From contig JAKFDK010000106.1 in assembly GCA_036676195.1 (NCBI GenBank), forward strand, positions 1 to 64,000: 64,000 nt of DNA. The letters are read 5' to 3'. The position numbers and the translations under genes were made by a program. The notes under the pieces were generated by a model. That model had not been told where the DNA came from and searched no databases. It worked only from the letters and a program-made list of their open reading frames with translations. Positions 7,380 to 16,682 of the stretch are shown one piece after another. Origin of the DNA: JAKFDK01 sp036676195. GTDB lineage: Bacteria > Bacillota > Sulfobacillia > Symbiobacteriales > ZC4RG38. How positions within the stretch are numbered: the first letter of the stretch is position 1; every line of letters starts with the position of its first letter.

Positions 7380-9233
7380 CTACATGCTGCTGGGGGCCGG
7401 GAGGCCGAGTACCTTCAGCACTTCCGCCAGGGTAGCACGGGCAGCCGCCGTGAGCCAGAGCCGGAAGGACTTTTCCGGGTCAGCCGCCTTGAGAACCGGG
7501 GCCGCCTCATAAAACTGATTGTAGAGAGTGGCCAGGTCGTAGGCGTAGTTGGTCAGAATCGTGGGGTTCATTTCCGTCGCCGCCGCCTCCAGGGTATCCG
7601 GCCAGTCTGCCAACTGGCGCATCAGGGCCCGTTCCGCCACGTTCAGCTCCGGCGGCAGCGCCGGCAACGGGGGAATCGCGGTTTCGTCCGCCCCGGCCTT
7701 GCGCAGGATGCCTGATGCCCGGGCATGGGCATACATGGCATACGGGCCGGTGTTGCCGCGAATGTCCAGGGCACTGTCAATATCAAAGACGATTTCCGTG
7801 CCCAGGTTAAAGCGCAGCAGGTAATACCGGATGGCTCCGGCGGCAATCTTCCGGCTGCTTTCGCCTTCTTGCCGGGCCCGCTGCCGGTCGATGGCCGCTT
7901 CCATCTGGTCCAGCAGGTCACTGACCTTGATGCCGATGCCCTGCCGCCCGGACATGGCGTACGACGCCTTGCCCTCGGAGGTGTCCAGCCCCAGCCGGGC
8001 CGCGGTGGCCGGGCTGAGGGAGACAACGCCGTACCCGACATGGTGCAGGTTGGCCGCTGCCTCGGTGAAGCCCAGGGTTTGCAGCGCCAGCCTGACCATG
8101 GCCTGCGGGTACTCCTGGCGCTTGTCGATAACGTTCAGGACCTTGTGCGCCTGCCCGAAAGGCAGTTCAGCACCTTCCCTGGCGGAGGTCCACAGGTCGC
8201 CGGTGAACGGGCAGTAGCGGAAGTCCTTCCCCAGCAGACCGAACTTCCAGAGATGGTAGGCAATATCTTTGGCCGTATAGGTCAACACCCCGTTGGAGCG
8301 CACCAGCACCTTGTCGGGGTTGTGCTCGTCATCGGTTTCCTCGGTTTCCGGCTGTTTTAGTACCCAGCAGCCGGCCAGCTTGCCTTCTGTTTCACGGGCA
8401 AAGAGCGGGGACTGCTGCAGCTTGGCGAAGGCGGCCGCCCAGAAGCCCTCGCGGACGATGTTACTCTCCCACACAAGCAGGTTGTACTGGATGCCGAACT
8501 CGGCCATTTCCTCCAGATGGTCCCGGACAATGCGCTCAGCCACCACGCTACCCAGCCAGGCCGTGTTGTTGCCGCCTTCCTCCAGGGCGTGGAGGGTTTC
8601 GGCCCGCTTCGGTTTCAAAGCCTCGTTTTCCTGATAGGCCTGATTGACCTTGGCATACACGTCCCAGCAAAAGTCGCCGAAGCGCCGGTACTCGCCCTGG
8701 ACCTGGACGTTTAAGATGCCCACCACCGTGTCCGCCACCTGGTTGCCCAGGTCGTCGATGTAGTTGTGGACTTCCACCGGGTAACCGGCGCGGCTCATTA
8801 CCCGGCTCAGGGTATCGCCGATGCAGGAATTGCGCAGGTGTCCGACGTGCGCCGCCTTGTTGGGGTTAATGGAGGTATGCTCCACCACCACCTTCTCCCG
8901 GGCACGCCCCTCCGGCGGCACATACCCGATGTCCCCGGCCGCCCAGCGGGCCCAATCCAGGTGAAAATTAATGAAGCCGGGGGGCGCCACCTCGGCCCGG
9001 GCAACCAGGGGCGCGTCGGTCAGCCGCGCCTTCAGGTCAGCGGCGATCTGAACGGGCGCACGCCGCAGGGGCCGGGCGAGCTGCATGGCCAGGTTGGTGG
9101 CATAATCGCCATGTTCCAGCCGGGCCGGCTGCTCCACCAGCACTTCCAGACCTTCGGGCCAGGGCTGGCCGGATTCCGCCAGCAACGCTTCCGCTGCGGC
9201 CCGGATGTGGCCGGCGAGCAGGGTACGGATCAT
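7380..9233 (-). CDS. argS: Arginyl-tRNA synthetase
   Basis: 617 residues, class I synthetase that charges tRNA-Arg. The N-terminal domain carries EHGDYATNLAMQLA and GFINFHL; the HIGH-type signature reads SINPNKAAHVGHLRN near residue 125, followed by NYIDDLGNQ. The catalytic domain continues with GAIRYYLLRFN and GPYAMYAHAR, and the C-terminal anticodon-binding domain ends ATLAEVLKVLGLPAP. The ATG at 9233 is preceded by a weak site. Downstream lies the glmS leader; upstream, 45 bases away, trmJ-like, another tRNA gene on the same strand. Confidence 0.95.
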   Translation of the reverse strand: MIRTLLAGHIRAAAEALLAESGQPWPEGLEVLVEQPARLEHGDYATNLAMQLARPLRRAPVQIAADLKARLTDAPLVARAEVAPPGFINFHLDWARWAAGDIGYVPPEGRAREKVVVEHTSINPNKAAHVGHLRNSCIGDTLSRVMSRAGYPVEVHNYIDDLGNQVADTVVGILNVQVQGEYRRFGDFCWDVYAKVNQAYQENEALKPKRAETLHALEEGGNNTAWLGSVVAERIVRDHLEEMAEFGIQYNLLVWESNIVREGFWAAAFAKLQQSPLFARETEGKLAGCWVLKQPETEETDDEHNPDKVLVRSNGVLTYTAKDIAYHLWKFGLLGKDFRYCPFTGDLWTSAREGAELPFGQAHKVLNVIDKRQEYPQAMVRLALQTLGFTEAAANLHHVGYGVVSLSPATAARLGLDTSEGKASYAMSGRQGIGIKVSDLLDQMEAAIDRQRARQEGESSRKIAAGAIRYYLLRFNLGTEIVFDIDSALDIRGNTGPYAMYAHARASGILRKAGADETAIPPLPALPPELNVAERALMRQLADWPDTLEAAATEMNPTILTNYAYDLATLYNQFYEAAPVLKAADPEKSFRLWLTAAARATLAEVLKVLGLPAPSSM

Positions 9234-9278
9234 TGAAAAGACACCACCTGTCTAAACTTGTTACCTAGCGTACAAGGT

Positions 9279-10130
9279 TCACCTGCCGGTGTCAACGTCC
9301 CGGCGCAGAGGATCAGGGTGCCCCACCACCCGGCTCAGGTGGGCAAACAGGGCGCTGAGCAGGCGGGCCTCGTCGCTGCGGGGGGCAGCTCGGAGCAGAA
9401 TCGCCCGTAAATGCGACATGGAGACGACCAACCGCTCATCGGTGGTACGGGGGTACATGGCCAGCAGCAGGTCAGCCAGGGCCTGAAACATGCCTTCCCG
9501 CTGGGTACCGGTGGCCAGTTCGGCGTCGGCAGTCAGGGCGGCGACGACACTGGGCACCTCCCCCGCCAAAGGCGGGGTGCCCGAGGCCGGTGTGCCCGTT
9601 GGCGCGGGCAGTGCCGGGGCGGCCGGTTCCATCGCTGCCATCCACAGTTCCCATGCCACCACCAGAGCGGCCTGGGCCAGGTTGAGGGAGCGGTTGGCCG
9701 GATCGGTGGGTATGGTCAGCAGGGCATGGCAGGTATCCAGAGCGAAATTGGGCAGCCCGTCCTTCTCACGCCCGAACAAAATGGCTACCTGTGCGTCCGC
9801 CTGCCGGGCAGCCGTTTGCAGCACCACCGGTGCCGCCTGGCGCGGGGTCAGGCGTTCCCGGCGCGTCTCCCGCGGGCGGCCGCTGGTACCCAGAACCCAA
9901 CTGCAGTCGGCCAGGGCCGACTGCAGGTCCGGGTAGCGCTCCACCGCCTGGGCGATGGCTTCGGTATGATGAGCGATGCCTTCGATGCGATACGGATCAT
10001 AGGCGGCCGGTTCCACCAGGCGCAACCGGCGCAGCCCGAAATTACTCATTACCCGGATGACCCCAGCCACGTTGACCACGTCCTGGGGCTGAAATAAAAC
10101 GATGACGACATTTTGCAGTGCCGCGGTCAT
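9279..10130 (-). CDS. trmJ: SpoU/TrmH-type RNA 2'-O-methyltransferase, TrmJ-like
   Basis: 283 residues. The SPOUT signatures are present: NVAGVIRVMSNFGLRRLRLV at the N-terminus, ILFGREKDGLPN in the middle and IPTDPANRSLNLAQAA as the knot/SAM-binding segment. TrmJ methylates the ribose of position 32 in tRNAs, and the extra C-terminal ~100 residues fit TrmJ rather than TrmH. Position next to argS supports a tRNA role. The exact target cannot be told from sequence alone. Confidence 0.8.
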   Translation of the reverse strand: MTAALQNVVIVLFQPQDVVNVAGVIRVMSNFGLRRLRLVEPAAYDPYRIEGIAHHTEAIAQAVERYPDLQSALADCSWVLGTSGRPRETRRERLTPRQAAPVVLQTAARQADAQVAILFGREKDGLPNFALDTCHALLTIPTDPANRSLNLAQAALVVAWELWMAAMEPAAPALPAPTGTPASGTPPLAGEVPSVVAALTADAELATGTQREGMFQALADLLLAMYPRTTDERLVVSMSHLRAILLRAAPRSDEARLLSALFAHLSRVVGHPDPLRRDVDTGR

Positions 10131-10154
10131 GGCGCCCCTCCACTCGGCGTGGGT

Positions 10155-10724
10155 TCACCCTTCTCCGGCCGGTCCCCGACCGGCGGACTCTGCGCTGTGC
10201 CCCTGCCAGGGAGAATTGTACCACGAATTGCCCTCCGGACGGACAGCGGCTGGGTGCAGGGGAATCCAGCAAACGATCTGCGCCCCGCCGGTGGGGGCTG
10301 TATCGGCCCGAATCCAGCCCTGGTGGGCCGTAACCACCGCCCGGGCAATGGCCAGGCCCAGGCCGGTACCGCCCCGGGGACGGGAACTGTCCCCGCGGTA
10401 AAAGGGGGTAAAGATCTGCTCCTGCTCACCCGGCGGAATGCCAGACCACTGTCCGCGACCTGGAATTCCACCCCCGGGCTGGACCGGCGGGCGGTGACCG
10501 TTACAGTACCACCGGGCGGTGTGTGCTGTACACCGTTGCGTACAAGGTTGGACAACACCCGCTCCAGAGCAATGGGATCCGCAGCGGCCAGCATCCCGAG
10601 GCCGACCGCCACCCGCCGCATGGGCTCGACCAACTCCCCGGCCGGACCGATCAACGCCAGCACCAGCCGTACCGGTGGCCAGACGCAGGGGCCAGTTCTG
10701 GCACCACAGGCTCATGGCGCTCTT
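10155..10724 (-). pseudogene. Sensor histidine kinase remnant (ATPase domain, frameshifted)
   Basis: Only the HATPase domain is left. One frame contains the N box (ALERVLSNLVRNGVQHTPPGG) and the G1 box region (FQVADSGL); after a frameshift near 10440 another frame supplies the rest: PGEQEQIFTPFYRGD (F box) and GGTGLGLAIARAVV (G2 box). The sensor, membrane and phospho-His regions are missing; the fragment is joined upstream directly to the end of a truncated response regulator. It is not a functional kinase. Confidence 0.75.
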
Positions 10725-11246
10725 CAATCAGGTTGTCGGACGTCTCCCACGGCTCATCCCAAAGCGCTGCGGCAATGCGCTCCCGGGTTAGCACCTGCCC
10801 GAGGTGCCGGCAGAACAGTTCCATCAGGGCAAATTCCCGGGCGGTGAGCAGAACCGCCCGGTCCCCGCAGCGCAGGTGATAGGTAGACGGCTCCAGCCAG
10901 AACGACCCGGCGCGCAGGTCTGCCGGGGGGCGGACGCCGCGCCGGGCCAGCGCCTCCAGGCGGGCCAGCAGTTCGACGAAGGAAGAGGGCTTGCCCAGGT
11001 AGTCGGCGGCGCCGGCGCGCAGCCCCGTGACCCGGTCCGCCACCGCATCCAGGGCAGTCAGCATCAGCACCGGCGTGGACAGCCCGCGGGCTCGCCAGCG
11101 CGCCAGTAACTCGTCCCCGGAGAGGGCAGGGAGCAGCCGGTCCAGGATGATGACGTCGTGGCGCCGTACAGGACGAACAGGTCTGCTTCCTGACCGTCGG
11201 CCGCCACATCAACCCGCCAGCCCTCTTCCCGCAGACCTCCGGCCAC
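10725..11246 (-). pseudogene. OmpR-type response regulator remnant
   Basis: Pieces of a receiver plus winged-helix regulator: GGLREEGWRVDVAADGQEA, then after a frameshift near 11170 VLMLTALDAVADRVTGLRAG and DYLGKPSSFVELLARL (the Lys of the receiver is kept), and FALMELFCRHLGQVLTRE of the DNA-binding domain. The first ~20 residues (including the acidic pair) are replaced by apbE sequence and the last ~30 are lost to a junction with the kinase remnant. Confidence 0.75.
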
Positions 11247-11809
11247 GGGGGATGGCCGGGCGGCAGTCGCACGGCCAGATCACTGCCCACATCCGCCAGT
11301 GCCGGACCAAAGGCAGCCAGGGCGGCACACGCCCGGTCGGCAGCCCAACCCTTGGCCACGCCGCCCAGGTCCAGACCCACCCCGGACGGCGCTGTCACCA
11401 GGCAATGCCGGCGATCAATCTGCACTTCCCGCCAGCGGCCCGGGCGCCAGCCCGGCGGGGCTGCCAGCAAGGCCGGCAGACCGGGGCGCCCGCGCAGCCG
11501 GGGGAAGTCGCAGGCATACCCGGCCGACTCCAGACACGGCCGCACCGTTGGATCAAACAGGTCGTCGGCCAGGTCCATGGCTACTGCCAGCACATCGGCC
11601 AGGAGTGGAGACACCAGGCAGGGCGCCCCGGAGGCCGCATACAGTCGGTTCAACTCACTGTCGGGCCGAAAGCGGCTGAGAACCGACTCCGCCCTGTTGA
11701 ACCAGTGTTGCTGGTAGTCCAACGCCATTCGGGCCGGCTCCTCCTGCCCCGGACCCGGCAGGACCACAGGCCAGACGCCGGTACCCATGCAACAAAAGCG
11801 GCGTTCCAT
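11247..11809 (-). pseudogene. apbE: Truncated ApbE (FAD:protein FMN transferase)
   Basis: About 187 codons of an ApbE-like protein: FNRAESVLSRFRPDSELNRL near residue 40 and VGLDLGGVAKGWAADRA near residue 150 are ApbE signatures, followed by ALADVGSDLAVRLPPG. The normal C-terminal third is missing because the frame runs into the response-regulator remnant at about 11246; the frame then stays open in a wrong register to 10754. ApbE attaches FMN to Thr residues of exported flavoproteins; this copy is unlikely to work. It starts three bases after a small upstream gene. Confidence 0.75.
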
Positions 11810-11812
11810 GGC

Positions 11813-11986
11813 CTACGACCTCCTGGACCGTGCCTGCGGCAGGCGAACGGCCGGGATAGGCGCCCGATTCGGGCTGCAACTGATCGGGTCCTGGGGCTGG
11901 GGGCCGCTGCGAAAAGCTACCCCGGCGCCCAGACCGGCAGCCGTCAGGCAAAAGCGAACGAGATTCGGGTTCAACTTATTAGCCAT
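11813..11986 (-). CDS. Small hypothetical protein upstream of apbE remnant
   Basis: 57 codons from an ATG at 11986 preceded by AAGGAGG at good spacing; the stop TAG is three bases before the apbE start. The protein begins MANKLNPNLVRFCLTAAGLG, with a weakly hydrophobic stretch, then becomes Pro/Arg-rich. Not recognised. It may be the 5' relic of a larger gene of the decayed apbE/two-component block. The strong ribosome binding site is its main support. Confidence 0.4.
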   Translation of the reverse strand: MANKLNPNLVRFCLTAAGLGAGVAFRSGPQPQDPISCSPNRAPIPAVRLPQARSRRS

Positions 11987-12052
11987 GGTTCAGCCTCCTT
12001 CCCCGCCATCGTAGCGGGCAGGGCTGAACTGAACCTGAAGGCGTCCGGATGA

Positions 12053-13069
12053 TCAGGATTGCGGGCGCAGAACCGGCAGCACGGTGAAATCCCCCCGGTT
12101 TTTCAGATCTGCCCGGCCAATCGGCCGTGACCATTCCCGCCCCTCCAGCACAGCCGGCTTGCCTGCAACCAGGAGTTGCACCCTTTCGACCTGATCAAAC
12201 TCCGTCAGGGTGTACACCAGACAATAGGTGACCGTGTTGGCCCAGGTACTGCCGCTCCTGGTATAGAGCTGCTCCGAAAGGTTGACCGTAGCCACGCCGC
12301 CCTGAAGCGAAACATCGTAGACCCTGGTCCCGGCCGGAATGCCGCTGGATAGCTTCAGATACTCCGGTGGCTGGAGCAGTTGATTCACCGCCGCCCGCAG
12401 AACCGCCTGGCTGTGCGGCACCTGCAGGGTGACCGGCTGGAGGGCAGTGTCCCCGGAGTAACCGTCCACAAAGTACACCGTCACCGGCATGGCTTCCCGG
12501 CCCTCGGAGCGGTCCAAACGCTGCCGGGCGGCCATCTGATCGGCCGGCACCGTAAAGGCCGCCGGAGCCGGGCCGCCACTGGCAGCGGAAGGGGAAGCCG
12601 GAATCGCCGCGCCGGGACTGACCGGCGCGTCTGCAGCCGCCTGCCGGGAACTTGCACCAGGTGCCGGCCCCGGCACGACAGGCGTCGCCACCGGCGCGGC
12701 GGGGGTCACCGCCGGTGCGGCCGTGGCGGCCCCTGCAGATGATACCGGTGCAGCAGACCGGGTGTCCGAGGCCGGCGCCTGCGGGGCGTCGCCCTCGCCC
12801 GGCCGCTGCGACCAGTACCCTAACAGGATCAACCCCGCGATCAGGGCACCCCCCCAGAGCAGGGGCGAGTAACGGCTCCAGCGGCCGGCCCGCCCCCGGG
12901 GGGCCGCCGTGCGGCCCCGACCGCTCCCCCGGGCTGAGCCAGTGCCCCTGCTCCGGGCGGAGCCGTTCCCCCGGGCCGGACGACTGTAGCCGGCGGCTGC
13001 CCGCTCCGGGCGATCTGTTCCCCGCGGCGGCTTACGCGAGTTCAGTGGCAATAACCTCCCTGATCGCAC
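12053..13069 (-). CDS. GerM-domain membrane protein
   Basis: 338 residues from a GTG that overlaps the end of glmM by 38 bases, so translation is probably coupled; the exact start is uncertain. Residues 1-65 are basic and Arg/Pro/Gly-rich, one membrane helix follows (LLWGGALIAGLILLGYW), then a ~100-residue Ala/Pro linker. The C-terminal ~150 residues are a GerMN domain: MPVTVYFVDG, TLQVPHSQAVLRAAVNQLL, GGVATVNLSEQL and a closing VLEGREWSRP. GerM domains occur in germination/sporulation and cell-wall proteins of Bacillota. Position after glmM suggests an envelope role; the molecular function is unknown. Confidence 0.75.
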   Translation of the reverse strand: MRSGRLLPLNSRKPPRGTDRPERAAAGYSRPARGNGSARSRGTGSARGSGRGRTAAPRGRAGRWSRYSPLLWGGALIAGLILLGYWSQRPGEGDAPQAPASDTRSAAPVSSAGAATAAPAVTPAAPVATPVVPGPAPGASSRQAAADAPVSPGAAIPASPSAASGGPAPAAFTVPADQMAARQRLDRSEGREAMPVTVYFVDGYSGDTALQPVTLQVPHSQAVLRAAVNQLLQPPEYLKLSSGIPAGTRVYDVSLQGGVATVNLSEQLYTRSGSTWANTVTYCLVYTLTEFDQVERVQLLVAGKPAVLEGREWSRPIGRADLKNRGDFTVLPVLRPQS

Positions 13070-14420
13070 CGGCCAGTTGCTTCAGACCGTGTAACTCCGG
13101 CCCCTCCAGCATGACCCGGATCAGCGGCTCAGTGCCGGACGGGCGTACCAGCACACGGCCGCCGTCACCGAGGGCGGCGGCTGCCGCCGCAATAGCCGCT
13201 TCGATCCGTGGGTTCTGCTCCCAGCCATCCTTGCTGCGAATCCGCACATTCTCCAGGATCTGCGGAAAATGCTGCATCTGTCCGGCAAGTTCCGAAAGCG
13301 GGCGGCCGGACCTGGCCACACAAGAAAGCAACTGTGCGGCAGTCAGGATGCCGTCGCCGGTGGTGCTGTGCTCCAGAAAGATCACATGGCCCGACTGTTC
13401 GCCGCCGATGCCGGCGCCGGTCCTGAGCATTTCCTCCAGCACGTAACGGTCGCCCACCTTCGCCCGCACCAGGCGAAGGTGATGTTGGCGCAGCAGCACC
13501 TCAAAGCCCATGTTGGACATGACCGTTGCCACCACCGTGTCGGTCTTGAGAGCCCCACGCTGGTGCAAGTCCAGGGCACAGACCGCCATGATCTGATCGC
13601 CGTCCACCAATTCACCCTGTTCGTCCACGGCAATACAACGGTCGGCGTCCCCGTCGTGGGCAATACCTGCGTGGGCCCCATGCCGGCGGACGGCAGCCTG
13701 CAAGGCCTCGGGATGGGTGGAGCCACAACCGGCATTGATATTCACGCCATCCGGTTCGGCGCCGATCACGATAACCTCGGCGCCCAACCGGCGCAACACT
13801 GCCGGCGAGAGCTGGTAGGCTGCACCATGGCCACAGTCCACCACGACCCGCACACCGTCCAGGCGGTTGGGCACGGTGGCAGCCACGTAATCCACGTAGC
13901 GTTCCAAACTCGCTCCCAGGGGTTTTTGCTCCCCGACCCCTGCACCGGTGGGTCGGTTAAAGGCATCTCCTTCGCCCCTGACCAGCCGCTCCAGTTCATC
14001 TTCCACCGCATCGGGCAGTTTATAGCCGTCCCGAGAAAAGAACTTGATCCCGTTATACTCGGCCGGGTTATGGCTGGCCGAAATAACGACCCCGAAATCG
14101 GCCCCCAGTTCCCGGGTCAGGTAAGCCACCGCCGGCGTTGTCGCGACTCCCAGGCGGTAGACATCGCCCCCGGCCGACTGAATCCCTGCTGCCAGAGCAT
14201 CCCCCAGCATGATCCCCGATCGCCGGGTATCCCGCCCGACCACCGCCAGGGGCCGGTGAGTACGGGCGGCCCCGCCGCCGGCACCCACCAGCCGCCCTGC
14301 GGCTGCCAACCGTGTCGCCGCCAGACCCAGCGCAAAGGCCAGCTCAGGGGACAACTCGACAGAATTGGCGATGCCACGTACGCCATCAGTCCCAAACAGT
14401 CGCGGCATAGTGCTGCTCAC
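13032..14420 (-). CDS. glmM: Phosphoglucosamine mutase
   Basis: 462 residues. It converts glucosamine-6-phosphate to glucosamine-1-phosphate. The start MPRLFGTDGVRGIAN is typical; the phosphoserine loop is VISASHNPAEYNGIKFF near residue 110, the metal loop HDGDADRC near 250, the sugar loop GGEQSGH near 335 and the phosphate-binding VRPSGTEPLIRVM near the end. A GTG start at 14420 lies behind AAGGAGC. It follows cdaA and cdaR, the order conserved in Bacillota, in which CdaA activity is tied to GlmM. Confidence 0.96.
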   Translation of the reverse strand: MSSTMPRLFGTDGVRGIANSVELSPELAFALGLAATRLAAAGRLVGAGGGAARTHRPLAVVGRDTRRSGIMLGDALAAGIQSAGGDVYRLGVATTPAVAYLTRELGADFGVVISASHNPAEYNGIKFFSRDGYKLPDAVEDELERLVRGEGDAFNRPTGAGVGEQKPLGASLERYVDYVAATVPNRLDGVRVVVDCGHGAAYQLSPAVLRRLGAEVIVIGAEPDGVNINAGCGSTHPEALQAAVRRHGAHAGIAHDGDADRCIAVDEQGELVDGDQIMAVCALDLHQRGALKTDTVVATVMSNMGFEVLLRQHHLRLVRAKVGDRYVLEEMLRTGAGIGGEQSGHVIFLEHSTTGDGILTAAQLLSCVARSGRPLSELAGQMQHFPQILENVRIRSKDGWEQNPRIEAAIAAAAAALGDGGRVLVRPSGTEPLIRVMLEGPELHGLKQLAGAIREVIATELA

Positions 14421-14489
14421 GCGCTCCTTTCAGCCATTCGGACACCGCCTGTTGCCATTTTGGGGCGGTGCCAACCGCAGAGACAAAAG

Positions 14490-15704
14490 TCAGGGTTTTT
14501 TCTCGCTAATACTGATTTCCAGCCGATCCGGTTCCACCGACACAACCTCCAGCCCACGGGGTTTTGTGAAACGCACCGGTAACGCGTGCGTGCCCGGCCC
14601 GAGGTTCTCCAATTCCAGGTGGGCCACCAGATTGTCCGGATTGAATTTATCCAGGATCAGTTTTGGCCCGGACAGGCGGAAAGTGACCTCCTGCACCGCT
14701 GGCAGGGCTTCCAGATTCGCGGCCAGATGCCAGTGATCCAGCTTGACCTTGCTGAACATCCGCTCGGTCCAGAGTTCGGTCACGTTCACAGTAACCGTGA
14801 TATAGTCCCGATCCAAACTTTCCGCCCCAGGGGGCTTAACCAGTTGGGCCTGCACGGTAAAAGGTTCGATCTGGCCGCTCAGATCAATCGGGGCCGTGAT
14901 TACCTCTTCCCAACTCTGGTGCTGCTCCTGCGGCCCCCGCACCCGGATGGTGTCAGGATCTATACTTACACTGAAGGTATACCCATCGGGCACCCGTCCG
15001 GAGAACTTGGGCTGCACGGGCACCTCCTTGAACGGCGGCAGGCGGAAGACCCGGATCACAGTCGGGAGCGTTTGCGGCGTGAGGTTGATGTTGGGGACTT
15101 CCATACCGGAAGCATCGACGGCGATCAGGTTCGCCGGTCGCTGGGTCTCCAGGGCCTCCGTAATGCCGGACATATCCGGGCGGGCCTCGATGCGGGCCAC
15201 CCGCGCGACCTCTCGTTGCAGCCCGCTGACCTCGACGGGTGATTGATCTTTCAAGGCAGCCTGGAACTTCAGATTATCCTGGACCCGTTCCCCGTTCACC
15301 AGCACGGGGACCAGGCCCTTTTTTACTTGCTTCTCCAGGGTGACAAAGACCTGCTGCGGCTCCACCCCTACACTGACTGTTTGTGGCAGACCCTCAACGC
15401 TGACAGGGACCAAGTACTGGCCGCTGTCCGTGAAACCCAACAGGTTTAGCTTGGCTTGAATATTTTCAACCCGGACCGTTGCAACTTCTCGTTTTGGACC
15501 CTTGATGTTGACTTCGACCGTTTGCTGGCCCTGCCCCAGCACGAGCATACCGGCAGCCGTCATGGAGGTCTGCAGCTTCACAGGAAACGACTTTTGTACT
15601 TCGGCCGACTGGGTGCCCGAGATATTGAACCAAAGGATCAGGGCGAGGAGAATGGATAGCACTCGAACGACTCCGTCCCGTTGTAACAATCGCTCCACGT
15701 GCAA
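14490..15704 (-). CDS. cdaR: YbbR-domain regulator of diadenylate cyclase
   Basis: 404 residues. A single N-terminal membrane helix (VLSILLALILWFNISGTQ) is followed by four extracytoplasmic YbbR repeats; recurring elements include VEVNIKGPKREVATV, VEGLPQTVSVGVEPQQV, VRGPQE and FRLSGPKLIL. CdaR is the membrane-bound partner and regulator of CdaA. The TTG start is preceded by GGGGGG. It lies 33 bases after cdaA and 69 bases before glmM, as expected for the cdaA-cdaR-glmM operon. Confidence 0.92.
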   Translation of the reverse strand: MHVERLLQRDGVVRVLSILLALILWFNISGTQSAEVQKSFPVKLQTSMTAAGMLVLGQGQQTVEVNIKGPKREVATVRVENIQAKLNLLGFTDSGQYLVPVSVEGLPQTVSVGVEPQQVFVTLEKQVKKGLVPVLVNGERVQDNLKFQAALKDQSPVEVSGLQREVARVARIEARPDMSGITEALETQRPANLIAVDASGMEVPNINLTPQTLPTVIRVFRLPPFKEVPVQPKFSGRVPDGYTFSVSIDPDTIRVRGPQEQHQSWEEVITAPIDLSGQIEPFTVQAQLVKPPGAESLDRDYITVTVNVTELWTERMFSKVKLDHWHLAANLEALPAVQEVTFRLSGPKLILDKFNPDNLVAHLELENLGPGTHALPVRFTKPRGLEVVSVEPDRLEISISEKKP

Positions 15705-15737
15705 CCAGTCCCCCCTTCCCGTTGGTAATCGGTTGGA

Positions 15738-16568
15738 TCAGTGCGTGCTGCCCCAATGCCAGAAGGCCCGGCCCGGTGCCGGTCTTGGTGCCAACAGGGC
15801 GGTCAGCAATTCCCGCAGAGCCTTTTCGTCGAGGTCCCGAATCAACTTGCCGCTGTTGGCCACCGAGATCGTGCCGGTCTCTTCCGACACCACCACGGAA
15901 ATGGCATCGCTATGTTCGGTTACACCGACCGCCGCCCGGTGGCGGGTGCCCAGGTCATGGGATAGATAGGTGGCTTCCGCCAGTGGCAGCCAGCAAGCCG
16001 CCGCCATTACCCGGTTGCCACGCACAATCACAGCGCCGTCATGCAGCGGGGTATTCTCGATAAAAATATTGGTCAGCAGTTCCCAACTGATGTGACCTTC
16101 AATTTTAATACCACTATCAATGATTTCGCCCAGTCTGGTCTCCCGCTCCAGTACCACCAGAGCGCCCGTCTTGTTCCGGGACAGGATCTCCGTACACTTG
16201 ACCACCTGGTCGAGCATCCGGCCGACATCTTCCACCCCCAGCTCAGAGATCCCGGTGGTGGGAATGAAACGACCGCGCCCAAGGGTCTCCAGCGCCCGAC
16301 GCAACTCGGGCTGAAACACAACCGGAAGGGCAACGGCGGCGGTGATGACGGCTTGATCCAGAAGCCACTTCAGGGTGTACAGATTCAAGGCCCGGCTTGC
16401 CGCGTTGGCCAGCAGCAGCACAAAAATCCCGTTGATCAATTGCACAGCGCGGGTGCCGCGAATCAGGATAAACAGCCGGTAGAGCACATAGGCTACCAGG
16501 CTCACGTCCAGAACGGCCAACACGATCTCTGACAACGAAAATCTGGTAAGTTCAGCCAGTGCTTGCAC
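15738..16568 (-). CDS. cdaA: Membrane diadenylate cyclase
   Basis: 276 residues. It makes c-di-AMP from two ATP. Three membrane helices occupy residues ~12-80, then the DisA_N/DAC domain: the DGA motif in LHDGAVIVRG and the RHR motif in LGTRHRAAVGVTEHSDA are both intact, followed by SEETGTISVANSGKL. Start is a GTG. First gene of the cdaA-cdaR-glmM-gerM transcription unit; no promoter could be fixed with confidence in the ~110 bases to the next gene. Confidence 0.95.
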   Translation of the reverse strand: MQALAELTRFSLSEIVLAVLDVSLVAYVLYRLFILIRGTRAVQLINGIFVLLLANAASRALNLYTLKWLLDQAVITAAVALPVVFQPELRRALETLGRGRFIPTTGISELGVEDVGRMLDQVVKCTEILSRNKTGALVVLERETRLGEIIDSGIKIEGHISWELLTNIFIENTPLHDGAVIVRGNRVMAAACWLPLAEATYLSHDLGTRHRAAVGVTEHSDAISVVVSEETGTISVANSGKLIRDLDEKALRELLTALLAPRPAPGRAFWHWGSTH

Positions 16569-16682
16569 CTACCCCGCGCCCCCCTTCGGGCTTGGCCCAC
16601 GTCAGTATGATAACACGTACACCCACGGGAGTTCAGGCCCACGTAAGAATTTAACTAGCTCCGGCGCCCGGAGGCGGGGTAG

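Noticed and set aside
10754..11246. The apbE frame continuing to 10754 as one 351-residue protein
   Set aside because: After residue ~187 the frame is the wrong register of the response-regulator remnant; the Arg/Pro/Gly-rich tail is not a domain.
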